Positions 18,266-26,883 of a stretch of DNA of 64,000 nt are shown piece after piece. How positions within the stretch are numbered: position 1 is the stretch's first letter; each line of letters starts with the position of its first letter. The translations under genes were made by a program, and so were the position numbers. This stretch comes from Granulicella sp. S156 (GTDB taxonomy: Bacteria; Acidobacteriota; Terriglobia; Terriglobales; Acidobacteriaceae): assembly GCF_009766105.1 (NCBI RefSeq), contig NZ_LMUH01000013.1, positions 336,346 through 400,345 on the forward strand, in the 5' to 3' direction. The notes beneath the pieces are model-generated. The model made no database searches. It worked only from the letters and a program-made list of their open reading frames with translations, and was not told the DNA's origin.

Positions 18266-19105
18266 CTAAACAAAATCCTTTAGTTTCTCGCGTAATGTCT
18301 GGTACGCGCGGAAGAGGAGCGACTTGGTCGCGGACTCGGAGAGTTTCAGGACCTCGCCTATCTGCTTGTAGTCCATGCCTTCATATTTGTGCATAAGAAC
18401 GGCGGTCTGTTGCCGTTCTGGAAGCGCCAGCACGTGCTGGCGAATGGCGTTCATGCGCTCGCGACGAAGCATGTTGGCTTCAGCGGAGGGCGTAGAGTCG
18501 GCAACGTCGGGCGTTGTGCCGGTTTCGGTGTCCGTCTCGTCCAGATAAACCGTCGAAGCCGATCTTTCGTGTCGCGTGTCGCGAGCATGGTTGACCCCGA
18601 GGTTCGTCGCAATGCGGTACAGCCAGGTGCTGAAGCGGGCCTCAGCGCGGTAGGTCTCGCGCGAACGGTAGATACGAAGAAAAACCTCCTGCGCAAGCTC
18701 TTCGGCAACGGCCTGATTATGCACCATGCGGAACATGAAGTGAATGATCGGCTTGCGGTACTTCGCGAGCAGGATATCGAAGGCCGCCATGTTGCCGGAC
18801 CGCAACTCCAGCATGACCTCGGCATCGGAGAGCAGTGAGAAGTCCCCGCGTGCTACGGCTGCGGCCCGGGAGTGAGCCTGTTCGGGTGTCAGAGCTTCTA
18901 CGCCAAAGGGACGGTCCACCAACAAGTGCGAGTCTTGCGGTGCATTCAGGAGTCCGGGATGGATCGCAAGCGTTCCCATGTCTTCTGTAACCCCATCTTC
19001 CGCCTCAGGTTGCGCGAGATCGTCGGATTCCGCAGGGAATTGCGGATCGTCGGCCTCTATGCGAGATTCTGCGGGAGGAGTCACGGATGTTCGAGAAGAC
19101 TTCAT
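18266..19105 (-). CDS. ECF-type RNA polymerase sigma factor with long N-terminal extension
   Basis: A 279-aa sigma-70 family protein. Region 2 (about 105-172) shows AFDILLAKYRKPIIHFMFRMV, AEELAQEVFLRIYR and ARFSTWLYRIATN; region 4 (about 210-275) shows LPERQQTAVLMHKYEGMDYKQIGEVLKLSESATKSLLFRAYQTLREKL. A linker of about 40 residues separates them. The first 85-90 residues are acidic and low-complexity, unlike ordinary ECF factors, which begin near region 2. The annotated ATG 19105 has no ribosome-binding site, and ATG 18979 is an in-frame alternative that would remove half the extension. It is probably held by the anti-sigma factor encoded downstream and released by an envelope signal. Confidence 0.88.
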   Translation of the reverse strand: MKSSRTSVTPPAESRIEADDPQFPAESDDLAQPEAEDGVTEDMGTLAIHPGLLNAPQDSHLLVDRPFGVEALTPEQAHSRAAAVARGDFSLLSDAEVMLELRSGNMAAFDILLAKYRKPIIHFMFRMVHNQAVAEELAQEVFLRIYRSRETYRAEARFSTWLYRIATNLGVNHARDTRHERSASTVYLDETDTETGTTPDVADSTPSAEANMLRRERMNAIRQHVLALPERQQTAVLMHKYEGMDYKQIGEVLKLSESATKSLLFRAYQTLREKLKDFV

Positions 19106-19162
19106 CAGGGTGTAATTGTATCTTTTGGCTCACGAAGTTAGACGCGACAGAAGGAATCGTGG

Positions 19163-19191
19163 TTGGCGCACCGGGATAGCAATGCTATGCT
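19163..19191 (+). promoter_or_regulatory. sigma-70-like promoter for tRNA-Val
   Basis: TTGGCG (19163-19168) and TATGCT (19186-19191) are separated by 17 bp, placing a start site about 45 bp before the tRNA. Confidence 0.5.
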
Positions 19192-19241
19192 GGAGGTCTG
19201 GGGCCGCTGCGGTGGGCGTATGGTTCTGGATGCACGATGAC

Positions 19242-19316
19242 GGGCGCATAACTCAGCGGTAGAGTGCCACCTTCACACGGTGGAAGTCGTAGGTTCGAAT
19301 CCTGCTGTGCCCACCA
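19242..19316 (+). tRNA. tRNA-Val (anticodon CAC)
   Basis: A full cloverleaf is visible: acceptor GGGCGCA pairing with TGTGCCC (one G-U), D-arm with ACTCAGCGGTAGAGT, anticodon stem CCACC/GGTGG closing the loop TTCACAC (anticodon CAC, reading GUG), and T-arm GTAGGTTCGAATCCTGC. The discriminator A and CCA are encoded (19313-19316). No integrase or duplicated 3' end was seen nearby. Confidence 0.96.
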
Positions 19317-19712
19317 TATAAATCAACAACTTACATGTCCTGTGCGGGGAAGTTGTTACTCCCGGTTGCTCCACTAGAATTCTAAGTTATTGAATTTATT
19401 GGCGATAGATCGATTCAGTGTGTCTGCAAATCACAGGTGGTAATTCTTCTGCTTCCTCAGGGAAAAGTGCTTGAACCAGGCGTTGCTGTGTGGAGGTGGC
19501 AGAGCACATCCTTAAATATGTTTGACGACTACTTCTTTACGAGCTTAATCGTCACCGGGGTTGAGCCGATACATAGCGCAGAGCTTCACCTATAAGAAAT
19601 CAATATCGGAGCTGTGACATCGCAGGAGTCAGGAAGCGAGCGTCGCACGGAGTTTAGTGGACATCGCGCAGACCGGGGGGGTGTTGATCAGATCGGTCAC
19701 CTGCAAGCCAAA
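19317..19712. other. 396-bp spacer between tRNA-Val and LacI gene
   Basis: No supported gene. It is the 3' side of both neighbours; I see no clear terminator hairpin or att-like repeat. Confidence 0.45.
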
Positions 19713-20780
19713 TCAGGTTCTCTTTTGTACACTTCTGGGTCGCCTTTTCATCGACGAACTACCCATCGCCGCCTCCGGCGGAGGTGCCACCGAATGTCTC
19801 AGGTTCAATACTGTTTCCAGAACGATATGTTTTGCGGGACCGATGTCGCCTTCCCTGCGGTCGAGCAATAGGCGGGCTGCTGTCGCACCAAGTTGGTAGC
19901 CCGACTGGGAAACAGACGAGAGGGGAGGATTCGTGGTTTCGGCCAAGTCCAGATCATCGAAGCCCATGATGGAGACGTCGTTAGGACAACGGAGGCCTGC
20001 TTCGTGGACGGCGAGTAAGGCTCCCAACGCAATCATGTCGTTGCCGGCGAAGATCGCAGTTGGGCGTGGAACCAGGCCTAGCAAAACAAGAGTCTTGGCG
20101 TGTCCGCCTTGCTTGTCGTAGCGGGTCTCCTGAGTGTAGTCCGAGGATAGGTGAAGTTTGGCTTCCTTCATGGCGCGTTTGAATCCGACAAGACGCTCTT
20201 TTGCATTGGTAAAGTGCAATGGCCCTGTGATCGTTGCCAGTCTGGTGTGCCCCAATTGAAGCAGATGCCGAGTCGCGTTGTAAGCTCCTGCCTCGTTATC
20301 TGCAGTGACGCTGTCCCCGCTCCAGTTTTTTGGGAGCCGGTCCACGCAAACAACGCCGGTACCCGCTCGCCGGTAAGACTCCGCTTGCGCGGTAAGATCG
20401 CTGAAATTCGATGGGATGACGATGAGCCCGGCAGGTAAATAGGTCCGCAACTCATTCAGATGGATTATCTCTTTGGCGTGATCGTTATCAGTGTTGCAGA
20501 GGAGCAGACGATATCCGTTTGAGAATGCCATATCTTCCGCACCGCGAACGACTGCGGGAAAGAAAGGGTTTGTAATATCGGGAATAATCATCCCGATCAT
20601 GTTGGTTGTGTCGCGTCGCAGGCCGCGCGCCAACTGGCTAGGCTGATATCCAGATGCCTTCACAGCCTCAAGGACACGCGTGCGCTTCGGCTCTCGAACC
20701 TTGGCGGTATTGTTGAGTACATGCGAGACCGTACCTAGTGAGACGCCTGCCATCTTGGCGATCTCATGCATGTTGGCCAT
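19713..20780 (-). CDS. LacI/GalR-family transcriptional regulator
   Basis: A 355-aa repressor. The N-terminal helix-turn-helix MHEIAKMAGVSLGTVSHVLNN and hinge helix PSQLARGLRR are followed by a periplasmic-binding-protein-like sensor (MIGMIIPDITNPFFPAVVRGAE, ADNEAGAYNATRHLLQLGHTRLATITG, PTAIFAGNDMIALGALLAVHEAGL, SIMGFDDLDLAETTNPPLSSVSQ), which normally binds a sugar or sugar phosphate. The C-terminal 30 residues are basic and unusual. GGAG lies 10 nt before ATG 20780. It is divergent from the TonB receptor at 21044, and a perfect 16-bp LacI-type palindrome sits at that receptor's ribosome-binding site, so local control is very likely. Confidence 0.92.
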   Translation of the reverse strand: MANMHEIAKMAGVSLGTVSHVLNNTAKVREPKRTRVLEAVKASGYQPSQLARGLRRDTTNMIGMIIPDITNPFFPAVVRGAEDMAFSNGYRLLLCNTDNDHAKEIIHLNELRTYLPAGLIVIPSNFSDLTAQAESYRRAGTGVVCVDRLPKNWSGDSVTADNEAGAYNATRHLLQLGHTRLATITGPLHFTNAKERLVGFKRAMKEAKLHLSSDYTQETRYDKQGGHAKTLVLLGLVPRPTAIFAGNDMIALGALLAVHEAGLRCPNDVSIMGFDDLDLAETTNPPLSSVSQSGYQLGATAARLLLDRREGDIGPAKHIVLETVLNLRHSVAPPPEAAMGSSSMKRRPRSVQKRT

Positions 20781-20908
20781 GACGCATTCTCTCCGTTAGG
20801 TTTTAGGAGTTTGGTCGTAAGAGACCGAGATCCAGAGACCTTAGCTTATACCACCTCTAGCCAACAGAATAAACCGCTTCCCACATTCACAAATTTGGTA
20901 GGAGATAT

Positions 20909-20921
20909 GAGGTCATACCAC
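20909..20921. promoter_or_regulatory. GntR/FadR-type operator, copy 1
   Basis: GAGGTCATACCAC fits GAGGT-N3-ACCWC, a form of the GGT-N3-ACC operator core used by FCD-type GntR regulators. The same pattern occurs at 30258 and 34021. It lies in the LacI-TonB divergent promoter region. Confidence 0.55.
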
Positions 20922-20973
20922 AATTATGATCTGTTTATAATCAAATACATATGGTGACTCCAAAATTTATCTC

Positions 20974-20979
20974 TTGACA
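20974..20979 (+). promoter_or_regulatory. -35 box upstream of TonB receptor
   Basis: A consensus TTGACA is present; the matching -10 (around 20996-21002, ATTACC-like) is poor, which would suit an activated or repressed promoter. Confidence 0.35.
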
Positions 20980-21016
20980 TTTTGCATCTCTAGTCATTAC
21001 CTTCATCGACGTTCTA

Positions 21017-21032
21017 TTTGAAAGCTTTCAAA
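21017..21032. promoter_or_regulatory. LacI-family operator palindrome
   Basis: TTTGAAAGCTTTCAAA is a perfect 16-bp palindrome with a central CTTTC/GAAAG pattern typical of LacI/GalR operators. Its last bases overlap the Shine-Dalgarno AAGGAG of the TonB receptor gene, so a bound repressor would block transcription just before the start codon. Confidence 0.65.
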
Positions 21033-21043
21033 GGAGTCGCAAG

Positions 21044-24000
21044 ATGAAGATTTTTTGTCCGATCAGATCTCTGCTCGTCTCTGTCCTCGCCGTAGGGATG
21101 GGCCATACTTTCGGGCCTTCCCTGATGCCGAGATATTTCGTGAAACGACGCGTGTTGATCTCCATGCTCTTTGTCCTCTTGCTTTCTTTAACCGGAGAAT
21201 CGTGGGCGCAGTTTGCGCAGCGCGGAGGTCTCGCTGGCACTGTGTTCGATTCGACCGGTGCCGTAGTTCCCGGAGCGCAAATCACCCTGCTAGATTTGGC
21301 TCAGAGGCAGGAGCGGAAAATCAATGCCGATACGGCGGGCCACTTTGAGTTCGACAACCTCACCGCCGGTCAATATCAGTTGACTGCGACTTTGACGGGG
21401 TTCCAAACCGCAAAGTCGGAACCGATCACCGTCAACATCGGTGGCAGTGCTCATTTCGATTTCAAGCTGTTCCCAGGATCCACGACCGAATCCGTTACCG
21501 TGACTGCACAGGAGGGTGGGGTCGACACCGAGCGAGCCAGTATCGGTACCGACGTCTCTACGCAGCAACTCGAGGAACTCCCCCTCAATGGCCGCAACTT
21601 CACATCCATCGCAGCGCTCACGCCGGGAGTGAGCACCTATCCGCAGGCGAATGTGAACACGCAAGGTACCTATGCTGTGGGCGCGATGTTCGCCGTCGGA
21701 GGTACGCAATTCACAGTGGGTGGCGCCTTTGAAGGGTCTCGCGACGGAGGATTCTATGTCAACGGTGTGAATATCAACGACAACTATGAGAGCAGTATCA
21801 GCTTCGAGCCTTCTGCCGAAGCGCTTGGTACCGGAACAATTCAAGTCGCAGATTTTTCAGCAGCCGTAGGCCACGATATCTCGGCGCTGACGATGCAAAC
21901 CAAAGGTGGCTCCAGCAAATTTCATGGTGAAGCTTACGACTTTATCGAGAATGACGCGCTGAATGCGGTAAACCCATGGACGAATGCCAATGCGATTATT
22001 ACGGGGGCGCCATCCGCTAAGCCGACGCTTCGTCGCAACCAATTTGGAGGCAACCTGAGTGGTCCTATTTTTATTCCTAAACTGCTCCCAGAACTCAAGC
22101 AACGATTGTTCTTTTTCGCCAACTACGAAAAATTCATTGAACATGATGGGAATGCGCTCGTGACCGCCTCAGTTCCTTCCGCAGCGGAGCGTACTGGCGA
22201 CTTTAGCGAGTTGCTAGCTCCTAATCAAAATCCACTTCAACTCTACAATCCGTTCTACACCACCTATGACCCCGTTACAGGCCTAAGTTCTCGGCCCGCG
22301 ATTGCGGGCAACCGTCTCGATTTGGCAACACGGCCAAATGGTGCTCCTCTTCTAGATCCAGGCGCACTCGCTATCCAGAACGCGCTCTGGCCGTTGCCGA
22401 ATGTTCCAAACACTCCGAGCAACGAGGTTAATTATGTCTCAACCCAGGGATCGGGGATCTCTAGCTATCACTTCGACACTCGGTTTGACGCCAAGATAAC
22501 CGCAAATGATTCCATTTTTGTAACATGGTCAAAGTCAAGCGGAGGGAATACGATTACGGGTGGTATCCCGCCCTATCAGGTCCACGACTTCACGAATCAA
22601 GATCAGGCATATCTCATAACGGCAAACTACGTACATATTTTCACACCGCATCTCACGAACGAATTCATCTTTGGAGTAGGCGATGGTTCGTTGATCACCA
22701 TAAGCTCGAGCGAGCAAAGCTTCCTGAATAGCGCAAGCAATCCTTTGAATACACAGTTTCAAAACACTGGCACAGGTGTAACGAAAGGTATTTTCGCTAT
22801 CGACGTTGGCAACTACGCGACTCCAGGCACAGGTGAGGTGTTTCATGACGAGAACAAGTCCTATCAAATATCCGACAATGTCGATTTCGTAAAGGGGCGA
22901 CACACTTTATCCGCCGGCATGAATTATTTCCGGAAGAGTGAGATCGACTGGGACGTTCAACGAAATGTGCAATTTGGTGGATTTAGTAGTGGAGGTGGTG
23001 CCCAAAGTTATGCCGGCGGCGATCCCATGGCGGACCTTGCAATGGGACTTCCAAGTAGTATGGACGTCCGATATACCGTCCAGGGTGGCAGCCCCACAGC
23101 GCCAGACTATAACATCATTTTCCCATATTGGGGCTTTTATGCGAATGACAAATTTCGCATCAATCCGAAGCTGACGATATCTGCTGGCTTGCGCTATGAC
23201 TTGAGCATTCCGGACTATACACCTAACCCGAGTACGGCCCCTTGTTGCGCAATCTACACGTCAACACCCGAGGGCGGTGTACTCGAATACCCCGGTATTG
23301 CCGCTGGCTTGTCGAATCGTTACCTCAAAGCGCCCAAGCTCGACTTCGCTCCTCGACTCAGTATCGCCTATAGTCCTACGCCATCCACCGTTATCCGTGC
23401 GGGGTACGGTATCTTCTATGACACCGGAGCCAGTCAGGTTTCTAACAATCTCGGGAACGCGATCTATGGAACCTCTGCGTCAGTTAATTACAACGTCAAC
23501 AACGTCACACTAGGTGCGTTGCCTGACACGCCAGTATTAAACCTGTCGAACATCTTCCCGGCACCCTTGACGACGACGTTGGGAACATTTCCGGTGTCCA
23601 CAGCGGTGGGGCAAGGATATGAAGGTGACGGACAGTGGAGCCAGGTCACCTATTACGATCAGAAGTCGACTCCGTTGCCCTACTATCAGCGAATGCTCTT
23701 CGATGTCCAACAGCAAGTAGGAGGGCACAATGTTTTCACGGTCTCCTATGTCGGAGCGCAAGGCCGGAAGGGGCAGAACGAGGTAAACACCAACCTTCCC
23801 GCCTATCAGACAGGCTGGACCTATGGTGGGGGCGTTCAAGATTCTACTTTCAACGCAGCACGTCCCAATAATTCCGGTAGGTTCGGTGACATTTTTGTTA
23901 TTCGACCGACCATCAATTCGTTCTATAACGCCGCAATATTCCAGTTCCAGCGCTCCTTCAGCCGAGGTGTTCAGATTACGAGCAGCTACACCTGGGGGAA

Positions 24001-24733
24001 GACGGTCTCCGACTACCCTGTTGTCAACAACCTCGCCACGAACGCGTACCCGTTTTATGGTGGCGGCGGTCTCGAGTATCCAAATCTAAATAGCCGTGGT
24101 GAGTCGACTCAGTCTCATCGCAATCGCATGGTGATCAGTGGGATCTGGGCACCAGAATACGGGAAAAACTGGTCGGCCTTCGCGAGGGTTCCTCTCACGG
24201 GTTGGCGAATTAGCGGTATTGCCACATTTGAATCCGGCGATGCTCTAACCGTATCTAACGGCGGCCCGAACCAATCTTGCCCGGCGGCTGACAGTGGCAC
24301 CCCTATGTGCCCCACCGGCTTCGGTTCCAGCGCACAGGACGGAGCTTCGTTCGATGGGCAGTATGGGGCTGCATTCGATCAGCTAAATATATCGGGCAAT
24401 CCCAATATTGGTCATGGCCAGAAGAGTCTTTCAAAGCAGTTCAACACGTCGGTGTTCTCAGTTCCTCCTATGAACGTCCGCGGAAACTCAGGATTCGGCA
24501 CGGTTCGAGGTCCCGGACAGGAGAGGCTGGATCTTTCTCTCGCGAAGACGTTCCCCTTGTATAAGACCCTTCATCTCGAGTTCCGGGCAGATGCCTTCAA
24601 CGCTCTGAACCACTCGCAGTGGAACAGTGTCGTGACCACGTACCCGAGCGGAAGTGCGCAATATCCGTTCGGTTCGGTGAACGGGGCCGGGGATGCCCGC
24701 ATTGGCCAGGTAGCGGCGAAGCTGATCTTCTAA
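21044..24733 (+). CDS. Oar-type TonB-dependent receptor of the pentose-type locus
   Basis: A 1229-aa outer-membrane receptor. AAGGAG (21031-21036) lies 7 nt before ATG 21044. Two hydrophobic stretches occur near the N-terminus (about 6-22 and 36-52, the latter ending ESWAQ), so cleavage probably follows the second; ATG 21125 is a possible alternative start directly before it. A carboxypeptidase-regulatory-like domain follows (LAGTVFDSTGAVVPGAQITL, GQYQLTATLTGFQ), then a plug with LEELPLNGRNFTSI and YVNGVNINDNYE, and a barrel ending AAKLIF. As first gene after the LacI operator and upstream of the permease and ribokinase genes on the same strand, it should import the substrate of the locus across the outer membrane. 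Confidence 0.92.
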   Translation: MKIFCPIRSLLVSVLAVGMGHTFGPSLMPRYFVKRRVLISMLFVLLLSLTGESWAQFAQRGGLAGTVFDSTGAVVPGAQITLLDLAQRQERKINADTAGHFEFDNLTAGQYQLTATLTGFQTAKSEPITVNIGGSAHFDFKLFPGSTTESVTVTAQEGGVDTERASIGTDVSTQQLEELPLNGRNFTSIAALTPGVSTYPQANVNTQGTYAVGAMFAVGGTQFTVGGAFEGSRDGGFYVNGVNINDNYESSISFEPSAEALGTGTIQVADFSAAVGHDISALTMQTKGGSSKFHGEAYDFIENDALNAVNPWTNANAIITGAPSAKPTLRRNQFGGNLSGPIFIPKLLPELKQRLFFFANYEKFIEHDGNALVTASVPSAAERTGDFSELLAPNQNPLQLYNPFYTTYDPVTGLSSRPAIAGNRLDLATRPNGAPLLDPGALAIQNALWPLPNVPNTPSNEVNYVSTQGSGISSYHFDTRFDAKITANDSIFVTWSKSSGGNTITGGIPPYQVHDFTNQDQAYLITANYVHIFTPHLTNEFIFGVGDGSLITISSSEQSFLNSASNPLNTQFQNTGTGVTKGIFAIDVGNYATPGTGEVFHDENKSYQISDNVDFVKGRHTLSAGMNYFRKSEIDWDVQRNVQFGGFSSGGGAQSYAGGDPMADLAMGLPSSMDVRYTVQGGSPTAPDYNIIFPYWGFYANDKFRINPKLTISAGLRYDLSIPDYTPNPSTAPCCAIYTSTPEGGVLEYPGIAAGLSNRYLKAPKLDFAPRLSIAYSPTPSTVIRAGYGIFYDTGASQVSNNLGNAIYGTSASVNYNVNNVTLGALPDTPVLNLSNIFPAPLTTTLGTFPVSTAVGQGYEGDGQWSQVTYYDQKSTPLPYYQRMLFDVQQQVGGHNVFTVSYVGAQGRKGQNEVNTNLPAYQTGWTYGGGVQDSTFNAARPNNSGRFGDIFVIRPTINSFYNAAIFQFQRSFSRGVQITSSYTWGKTVSDYPVVNNLATNAYPFYGGGGLEYPNLNSRGESTQSHRNRMVISGIWAPEYGKNWSAFARVPLTGWRISGIATFESGDALTVSNGGPNQSCPAADSGTPMCPTGFGSSAQDGASFDGQYGAAFDQLNISGNPNIGHGQKSLSKQFNTSVFSVPPMNVRGNSGFGTVRGPGQERLDLSLAKTFPLYKTLHLEFRADAFNALNHSQWNSVVTTYPSGSAQYPFGSVNGAGDARIGQVAAKLIF

Positions 24734-24800
24734 GTGGTCGTACCCTGGTAGGCATGGACCAGGGTGCGACCGTTACATTTGTTTCGCTGAAGGGGAATGT

Positions 24801-25790
24801 ATGTATCAGCCGGAAACTTATTTCATCGCCCTCGCACTTATGCTGACAAGCATGTTGTGCTGGGGGTCATGGGCAAACACCGTGAAGCTTTGTCCCGGGT
24901 ACAGGTTTCAATTGCTTTACTGGGACTTCATCCTAGGATTGCTTGCTGCAGCGATTGTGTGGGGTTCAACTCTCGGAAGCCTTGGAACTGTGGGCAGATC
25001 TTTCTATGCGGACATCGCTCACTCTGGCGCGCACCCGATACTCTTCGCCATGGCGGGCGGTGCTATCTTCAACATCGCTAACCTGCTGCTAGTCGCCGCG
25101 ATCGATATCGCAGGTCTGGCAGTGGCGTTTCCTATTGGCATAGGCCTGGCGCTTGTTGCCGGCGCCATCAGTAGTTACATCATCTCGCCCAAAGGAAATC
25201 CTCTTCTCTTATTCGGTGGCATCGCATTTGTTACAGCGGCCATCGTATTCGATGCCGTAGCCTACAGGCTGCGCGAAACAGAACGCCCTGCCATGAGCCG
25301 TCGCGGCATCGTCATTAGTTTGATCGCGGGACTTCTGATGGGTATGTTCTACCCCTTCGTCTCGAAAGCAATGACAGGAGAGGGCGCGCCCGGGCCCTAT
25401 GCCGTGCTGCTATTCTTCACGATCGGCGTGGCGGTTTGCGCGATTCCGGTGAACTATTTCTTCATGCGCTTTCCACTCGATGGCCGTGAACCCGCGTTGA
25501 TGCGGGGTTATTGGCGAGCGCCCGGCGCCTGGCACTTCTGGGGCGTCGTGGGGGGAGCGATCTGGTGTACGGGGGCGATGGCCAATTTTGTGGCTTCACA
25601 GGCCCACATCGTAGGACCCGCCGTCTCCTACTCGATCGGGCAAGGTGCCACCATGATTTCAGCGTGCTGGGGTGTCTTCGTTTGGCACGAATTCAGTGGC
25701 GCTCCATCTCGTTCAAAAAATATTCTGATCTGGATGTTTATCTTTTTTCTGTGCGGCTTGACGGCGGTCGCTTGTGCCCCGATCTTTTGA
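24801..25790 (+). CDS. drug/metabolite-superfamily sugar permease (GRP/RhaT-like)
   Basis: A 329-aa inner-membrane protein with about ten hydrophobic helices, beginning MYQPETYFIALALMLTSMLCWGSWANTVKL. The SMLCWGSWANT motif and the internal IDIAGLAVAFPIGIGLALVAG and GPAVSYSIGQGATMISACWGVFVWHEF blocks resemble glucose/ribose-porter (GRP) and RhaT-type sugar uptake carriers. Close relatives are usually labelled multidrug DMT permease, but the context argues for sugar uptake. An AAGGGGA ribosome-binding site precedes ATG 24801; it lies 67 bp after the receptor gene and 36 bp before ribokinase, so an operon is likely. Confidence 0.78.
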   Translation: MYQPETYFIALALMLTSMLCWGSWANTVKLCPGYRFQLLYWDFILGLLAAAIVWGSTLGSLGTVGRSFYADIAHSGAHPILFAMAGGAIFNIANLLLVAAIDIAGLAVAFPIGIGLALVAGAISSYIISPKGNPLLLFGGIAFVTAAIVFDAVAYRLRETERPAMSRRGIVISLIAGLLMGMFYPFVSKAMTGEGAPGPYAVLLFFTIGVAVCAIPVNYFFMRFPLDGREPALMRGYWRAPGAWHFWGVVGGAIWCTGAMANFVASQAHIVGPAVSYSIGQGATMISACWGVFVWHEFSGAPSRSKNILIWMFIFFLCGLTAVACAPIF

Positions 25791-25826
25791 TAGCAACCCT
25801 GCAACGTTATTTTGAGGAGAAACGCA

Positions 25827-26792
25827 TTGTCCGCGCAAAAGCCAATTGTCGTCGTCGGCAGCATCAATACAGACTTGGTATCGGTCACTAAGAGAATTCC
25901 TGTTGTGGGTGAAACTGTCACCGGATCCGACCTTCAGAATCATCCCGGTGGAAAGGGCGCGAATCAAGCCGTCGCTGTAGCTCGGCTTGGCTACCCCGTG
26001 CGACTCATCGGACGCTTGGGGAATGATACGTTCGGTGCTGTCCTACGAACTCACCTTGAGGAGGCGGGCGTCGACGTAACCGGTGTCTCTACAAGTGATG
26101 GTGCTTCAGGCGTGGCCATGATCGCGGTCTCGGAACAAGGAGAAAATAGCATCGTGCTAGCGCCCGGTGCTAATTCTAAGGTCACTCCTGAGGATATTGA
26201 TGCAAACATCTCAATTCTGAGAAGCGCTGGCATGGTTCTGGCTCAGCTTGAGATACCACTGGAGACCGTTGAGTACCTGGCCAGCATCTGCGCGCGAGAG
26301 AATGTGCCTCTGATTCTCGACCCGGCGCCCGCGAGGGATCTGTCGCCGGACATCTTCAAAAATATTGCATGGTTTACTCCGAACCAGACCGAAGCTGCTT
26401 TCTATCTTGGAGACAAACACTCCGAATCAAATTCACAGCCACCCGCCGAAATGGCAAGAGTCTTCCTTTCCAATGGCTGCCGTGGGGTTGTCCTGAAGAT
26501 GGGGGCCCATGGGACCTATCTCGGGACGCAGGCTGGCCTGGGCAGCTTGGTTCACGCGTTTTCTGTCAATGCGATCGATACTACGGCTGCCGGCGATGCG
26601 TTCAATGCTGGCTTCGCTACCGCGCTCATGCTGGGAAAGTCTCCGTTGGACAGTGCGGTTTTCGCTGCCGCGGTCGCTGCCATTTCAGTAACACGTATGG
26701 GAGCTCAGCCTTCCATGCCCAGCATGTCAGAGGTAGAGGCGTTCATGAAAGACGAATCGCTCCAAGTTGCGCGTGAAGTTGTTCAACGGTAG
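25827..26792 (+). CDS. rbsK: ribokinase-family (PfkB) sugar kinase
   Basis: A 321-aa ATP-dependent kinase expected to phosphorylate D-ribose (or a related pentose) at O5. It has the N-terminal VVVGSINTDLV, the substrate-binding NHPGGKGANQAVAVARLG, LAPGANSKV, LILDPAPARDL, WFTPNQTEA, and the C-terminal DTTAAGDAFNAGF anion-hole signature with the catalytic base Asp257. These are the ribokinase-subfamily forms of the motifs, but PfkB substrate calls from sequence are never certain. The start is TTG 25827, 7 nt after GAGGAG; the upstream in-frame TTG 25812 lies before that ribosome-binding site. Confidence 0.87.
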   Translation: MSAQKPIVVVGSINTDLVSVTKRIPVVGETVTGSDLQNHPGGKGANQAVAVARLGYPVRLIGRLGNDTFGAVLRTHLEEAGVDVTGVSTSDGASGVAMIAVSEQGENSIVLAPGANSKVTPEDIDANISILRSAGMVLAQLEIPLETVEYLASICARENVPLILDPAPARDLSPDIFKNIAWFTPNQTEAAFYLGDKHSESNSQPPAEMARVFLSNGCRGVVLKMGAHGTYLGTQAGLGSLVHAFSVNAIDTTAAGDAFNAGFATALMLGKSPLDSAVFAAAVAAISVTRMGAQPSMPSMSEVEAFMKDESLQVAREVVQR

Positions 26793-26883
26793 TTGTCTTT
26801 CGGAAGTTACTAGACATGACGACCGTATCTTCTATGTTCACGCACAAGTGGTCACAATTTACTCGCCCGAAAGGAAGTACGAA

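Noticed and set aside
19242-19712. Possible integration site at tRNA-Val
   Set aside because: No integrase, no duplicated tRNA 3' end and no change of gene style downstream were visible.
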